Of a stretch of 64,000 nucleotides of DNA, positions 60,683 to 64,000 are shown piece by piece. The stretch is from the NCBI GenBank assembly GCA_002280555.1, contig NCEE01000005.1:1-64000 (forward strand), given 5' to 3'. Positions within the stretch are counted from its first letter, which is position 1. Each line of letters starts with the position of its first letter. The DNA comes from Sphingomonas sp. 32-62-10 (GTDB lineage: Bacteria > Pseudomonadota > Alphaproteobacteria > Sphingomonadales > Sphingomonadaceae). The notes under the pieces are model-generated. The model ran no database searches. It saw only the letters and a list, made by a program, of their open reading frames with translations, and was not told the DNA's origin. The position numbers and the translations under genes are program-made.

Positions 60683-61650
60683 TACTTCGCTCCGGCGGTG
60701 GGTCGGGTTTTCAGTTCCATGAAGCGGTACACGTCGGCCGCGCTTTGATCGGCGCGTTCTTCCATCGGGATATGGCCGGTTTTGGGATAGATGATCAGTT
60801 CGGCCCCGGCGATCCGCTTGGCGAGCCAGCGACCGGATGAGGCGGGGATCAACTGGTCCTCATCCCCCCACAGGATGAGCGTCGGCGTCTTGATCCTCGC
60901 GAGCTTGGCGTCGGTGGCGTAATCGGGCTTGGTGGCAAACCGATCGATCGTCGCCTCGCGATTGCCGGGATAGCGCAGCAATTCCCAATAGAGATCGATC
61001 GCCTTGTCGTCAGCCAGCTTTGGGTCGCTGAACGCTGCGGGCAAGCCGTCGGCAATCAGTGATCGCGGCGTGATCATCGTCGCGAGATTGCGCACCACCG
61101 GCAGCCGCGCGATCCGGAAGGCGAGCGGAGGGTTCTGGTTATTGGGCTCGGGCTGGCCCGACGCATCTACCAGGATCAACCCGGTCAGATGCTCCGGATA
61201 CGACAGCGCATAATGCCACGCGACGCCGCCGCCCATCGAATTGCCGCCGAGCACCATTTTGTCGACGCCCAGCTTGGCGCGCACTTTCTCGACCACATCG
61301 ACAAAAGCAACCGCGCTGTAGAGCTTGGCGGGGCTCGGCCCCGTCAAGCCGTGCCCGGGCAGGTCGAAACGGATGATGCGATACCGTTCGCCCAGTCGTT
61401 TCGCCCAGGGTTCCCAGGTATGCAGCGACGCGTTGGAGCCGTGGATCAGCATCAACACCGGCGCATCGCGCGGGCCGGTGTCGCGCAGATGCACCGTCAA
61501 CCCACCGCCCAGATCGACGAACTGTGATGGCGCTGCGCCATACTTCGCGCGCATCGCCGCCGGATCGGTATCGGGCGTGCGGAAATAAATGAAGGCAGCA
61601 CTCGCCACGATCAGCAGAACGAGCAGCAGCCACCCCAAAAACTTGCGCAT
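60682..61650 (-). CDS. Alpha/beta hydrolase with N-terminal membrane anchor
   Basis: The 322-residue protein has one N-terminal helix (FLGWLLLVLLIVASAAFIYF) and an alpha/beta-hydrolase fold: an oxyanion region LIHGSNASLHTW, the nucleophile in GGNSMGGGVAW near residue 142, an acid in WGDEDQLIPA near 265 and the histidine in KTGHIPMEE near 293. It could be an esterase or lipase facing the periplasm. No specific substrate is evident. Confidence 0.88.
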   Translation of the reverse strand: MRKFLGWLLLVLLIVASAAFIYFRTPDTDPAAMRAKYGAAPSQFVDLGGGLTVHLRDTGPRDAPVLMLIHGSNASLHTWEPWAKRLGERYRIIRFDLPGHGLTGPSPAKLYSAVAFVDVVEKVRAKLGVDKMVLGGNSMGGGVAWHYALSYPEHLTGLILVDASGQPEPNNQNPPLAFRIARLPVVRNLATMITPRSLIADGLPAAFSDPKLADDKAIDLYWELLRYPGNREATIDRFATKPDYATDAKLARIKTPTLILWGDEDQLIPASSGRWLAKRIAGAELIIYPKTGHIPMEERADQSAADVYRFMELKTRPTAGAK

Positions 61651-61700
61651 TCGCTATCCCCTGCGGCGTTGCCTATCGTCGATTGATCAGCCCGTGGTGC

Positions 61701-63059
61701 TCAGCTTTGATCGTCCTGCCGGGCCAGCCATTCCTCGAGCCACTTGATCGTATAATCGCCCTTCTGGAAATCAGGTTCGTCGAGCAGCGCCTGGTGGAGC
61801 GGGATCGTGGTTTTCATGCCGTCGATCACGAATTCCTTCAGCGCCCGGCGCAGGCGGCGCAGTGCGCCATTGCGGGTGGTGCCATAGACGATCAGCTTGG
61901 CGATCATGCTGTCGTAATAGGGGGGCACGCGGTAGCCTGCATATAGCCCGCTATCGACGCGCACATTCATGCCTCCTGGTGCGTGGAACTGCTTCACCAG
62001 ACCAGGGGAGGGGGCGAAGGTACGCGGGTCTTCGGCGTTGATCCGGCATTCGATCGCATGGCCGCGAAACACCACGTCCTGCTGCCGCAGCGTCAGCGGA
62101 TGCCCCTCGGCAATGCGGATTTGTTCGCGCACCAGATCAAGCCCGGTGATCATCTCCGTCACCGGATGTTCCACCTGCAGCCGGGTGTTCATTTCGATGA
62201 AATAGAACTCGCCGTCTTCCCAAAGAAACTCGATTGTTCCCGCGCCGCGATAGCCCATATCGGCCATTGCCTTGGAAACGATGCCGCCCATCCGCTCGCG
62301 ATCTTCAGCGCCAAGCACGGGCGAGGGAGCTTCCTCGAGCACCTTCTGGTGGCGGCGCTGGAGCGAGCAATCGCGTTCCCCCAGATGGATCGCGTTGCCA
62401 TTGCCGTCGCCAAACACCTGGAATTCGATGTGGCGCGGATTGCCGAGATATTTTTCGAGATAAACGGTCGCGTCGCCAAAGGCCGCTTTCGCCTCGGTGC
62501 CGGCCTGCTGCATCTGGGTTTCGAGATCGGCAGCGTTGTTGACCACCTTCATGCCGCGACCGCCGCCGCCCGATGCCGCCTTGATGATGACGGGATAGCC
62601 GACGCGCTCGGCAATCGCCTTGGCTTCGGTGATTTCGCTGATCGCCCCATCCGATCCGGGGACGAGCGGCAGCCCGAGCGCGCCCGCAGTGCGCTTCGCC
62701 TCCACCTTATCGCCCATCGTGCGGATATGTTCGGGCTTGGGGCCGACAAAAATGATGTCGTGCGCCTCGACGATTTCGGCGAACTTGGCGTTCTCGCTCA
62801 GGAAACCATAACCCGGGTGGATCGCGTCTGCGCCCGATATCTCGGCGGCCGAAATGATATTCGGGATGTTGAGATAGCTTTCGGTCGCTGCGGGCGGCCC
62901 GATGCAGATCGCTTGATCAGCCAGCCGCACATGCATGGCATCGGCATCGGCGGTCGAATGCACCGCGACCGTCTCAATGCCCATTTCGTGACAGGCGCGG
63001 TGGATACGGAGCGCGATTTCGCCGCGATTGGCGATCAACAGCTTCTTGATTTGCGCCAT
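61701..63059 (-). CDS. accC: Acetyl-CoA carboxylase, biotin carboxylase subunit
   Basis: The 452-residue protein is AccC, the ATP-grasp subunit that carboxylates biotin on AccB. It has KKLLIANRGEIALRIHRACHEMGIETVAV at the start, the ATP-binding GGGGRGMK near 167, and the catalytic EMNTRLQVEHPVTE near 288. ATG 63059 is chosen, one base after the accB stop; the frame is open upstream but that part is accB. The product feeds malonyl-CoA synthesis for fatty acids and, possibly, for the mcr-pcs route. Confidence 0.97.
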   Translation of the reverse strand: MAQIKKLLIANRGEIALRIHRACHEMGIETVAVHSTADADAMHVRLADQAICIGPPAATESYLNIPNIISAAEISGADAIHPGYGFLSENAKFAEIVEAHDIIFVGPKPEHIRTMGDKVEAKRTAGALGLPLVPGSDGAISEITEAKAIAERVGYPVIIKAASGGGGRGMKVVNNAADLETQMQQAGTEAKAAFGDATVYLEKYLGNPRHIEFQVFGDGNGNAIHLGERDCSLQRRHQKVLEEAPSPVLGAEDRERMGGIVSKAMADMGYRGAGTIEFLWEDGEFYFIEMNTRLQVEHPVTEMITGLDLVREQIRIAEGHPLTLRQQDVVFRGHAIECRINAEDPRTFAPSPGLVKQFHAPGGMNVRVDSGLYAGYRVPPYYDSMIAKLIVYGTTRNGALRRLRRALKEFVIDGMKTTIPLHQALLDEPDFQKGDYTIKWLEEWLARQDDQS

Positions 63060-63060
63060 G

Positions 63061-63546
63061 TTATTCGACGACAACCAGTGGCTGATCGAACTCGACGGGC
63101 TGGCCATTTTCGACGAGCAGCGTCTTCACCGTCCCGCCCGATGGCGCGAGGATGGGGTTCATCACCTTCATCGCCTCGATGATCACCAGCGTATCGCCGG
63201 CGGCAACCTTGTCGCCGACCGACACGAATGGCTTCGCGCCCGGCTCTGCGGACAGGTAAACGGTGCCTACCATTGGCGATTTGACGGCATTAGCGCTGCT
63301 CGGCGCCGGGGCTGCTTCCATAGGGACAGCGACAGGCGCAGCGGGTGCAGCCGCTGGGGCAGGGGCATAAACCGGAGCCGGCGCCGCGGCCGCGACGGTC
63401 ATGGTCCGCGCCACGCGCACCCGGCGGGGACCATCCTCAACCTCGATTTCGGTCAACTGCGTGTCATCAAGCAGTTCGGCCAACTGGCGCACCATCGCCA
63501 CGTCGATCCGCATCGGTCCTTCGTCTGCCCCCGTATTCTCCGACAT
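63061..63546 (-). CDS. accB: Acetyl-CoA carboxylase, biotin carboxyl carrier protein
   Basis: The 161-residue BCCP has a short N-terminal helical part, an Ala/Pro-rich linker (about residues 50-85) and a biotinyl domain with KSPMVGTVYLSAEPGAKPFV and EAMKVMNPILAP; the lysine in AMK carries biotin (the usual AMKM is AMKV here, a known variant). AAAGGGATAGGC precedes the ATG at 63546. It is between aroQ and accC, the standard alphaproteobacterial order. Confidence 0.96.
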   Translation of the reverse strand: MSENTGADEGPMRIDVAMVRQLAELLDDTQLTEIEVEDGPRRVRVARTMTVAAAAPAPVYAPAPAAAPAAPVAVPMEAAPAPSSANAVKSPMVGTVYLSAEPGAKPFVSVGDKVAAGDTLVIIEAMKVMNPILAPSGGTVKTLLVENGQPVEFDQPLVVVE

Positions 63547-63582
63547 GCCTATCCCTTTTTCCCTGTTTGACCGCATGTCCTG

Positions 63583-64000
63583 TCAGAACCGCGCCGCCGC
63601 TTCAAGCGCCAGCAGATATGAAATCGCGCCGAAACCCGCGATCGTGCCTCGCGCAGCCTGGCCGACAAAGCTGGTGTGGCGGAATTCTTCGCGGGCATGC
63701 GGGTTGGACAGATGCACTTCGATTACCGGGGTGGTGACTGCCTTTACGGCATCGTGCAGCGCGATGGAGGTGTGGCCATAGCCCGCCGGGTTGAGAATAA
63801 CCGCCTTCGCGCCGGTTGCCTGCGCTTCGTGGAGCCAGTCGATCAGATGCCCCTCATGGTTCGATTGCCGCATATCGATCGTCAGATCGAGTTTGCGGGC
63901 GCGGTCCTCCAGCATCCCGGCAATGTCATCCAGCGTATCATGCCCATAGATATCGGGCTCGCGCACGCCGAGCAGGTTGAGGTTCGGGCCGTTCAGAACG
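63583..64000 (-). CDS. aroQ: 3-dehydroquinate dehydratase, type II (partial at 5' end)
   Basis: The frame is open from the window edge on the minus strand, so the first few codons lie outside. The visible protein begins VLNGPNLNLLGVREPDIYG and contains IDMRQSNHEGHLIDWLHEA and AVILNPAGYGHTSIALHDAV, then IEVHLSNPHAREEFRHTSF, the hallmarks of AroQ. It makes 3-dehydroshikimate in the shikimate pathway. An internal ATG at 63966 is not the true start. It is 36 bases upstream of accB. Confidence 0.97.
   Translation of the reverse strand, partial: VLNGPNLNLLGVREPDIYGHDTLDDIAGMLEDRARKLDLTIDMRQSNHEGHLIDWLHEAQATGAKAVILNPAGYGHTSIALHDAVKAVTTPVIEVHLSNPHAREEFRHTSFVGQAARGTIAGFGAISYLLALEAAARF

Noticed and set aside
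61983..63182. Plus-strand open frame of 399 codons opposite accC
   Set aside because: accC is unmistakable on the minus strand; the antisense protein has no recognisable domain.

Overview
The window is GC-rich DNA from a chromosome of an alphaproteobacterium, most likely a member of the Sphingomonadales (Sphingomonas-like). I infer this from the gene order (fusA-tuf-S10-spc-alpha ribosomal block), the protein sequences, a pcs-mcr pair best known outside Chloroflexi from Erythrobacter, and intergenic palindromes of the ACCCCGGACTTG...CCGGGGT type. No phage, insertion sequence, CRISPR array, rRNA or tRNA gene is visible.

Layout. 1-18429: the end of fusA, tuf, then the S10, spc and alpha ribosomal operons with secY, adk and rpoA, closed by a rho-independent terminator after rplQ. 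Three unrelated genes (13789-15511) sit between adk and rpsM. A 315-base gap between rpsJ and rplC is filled with about ten consecutive hairpins. 18449-25078: a periplasmic prolyl oligopeptidase, a NatAB-like ABC exporter behind twin operator-like palindromes, and guaA. 25231-29488: katG, an FAD oxidoreductase and a LysR regulator of OxyR type that has no cysteine. 29585-33762: a type-I-secretion-like tripartite exporter whose ABC protein has lost all nucleotide-binding motifs. 33991-44184: propionyl-CoA synthase, bifunctional malonyl-CoA reductase and accA, together a route acetyl-CoA -> malonyl-CoA -> 3-hydroxypropionate -> propionyl-CoA. 44240-51543: small proteins, an XRE regulator/membrane protein pair, panB, an YfgM-like protein, bamB, der and a TusA-like gene. 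51580-55050: Hpt protein, bfr-bfd iron storage pair behind a Fur-box-like site, nitroreductase and small membrane proteins. 55144-58167: purL and a TPR protein. 58182-64000 (minus strand): an arsenic operon arsR-arsI-arsC-aquaporin, two membrane-associated proteins, accC, accB and the start of aroQ.

The most important caution is that three genes that should be intact (secY, rpsK and the malonyl-CoA reductase gene) each carry one internal deletion that also shifts the frame. For secY and rpsK, which are essential in bacteria, an assembly or sequencing error is the most likely reason, but raw reads are needed to decide. The most interesting biology is the pcs-mcr-accA module, the exporter with a dead ATPase domain, and the hairpin array inside the S10 operon.
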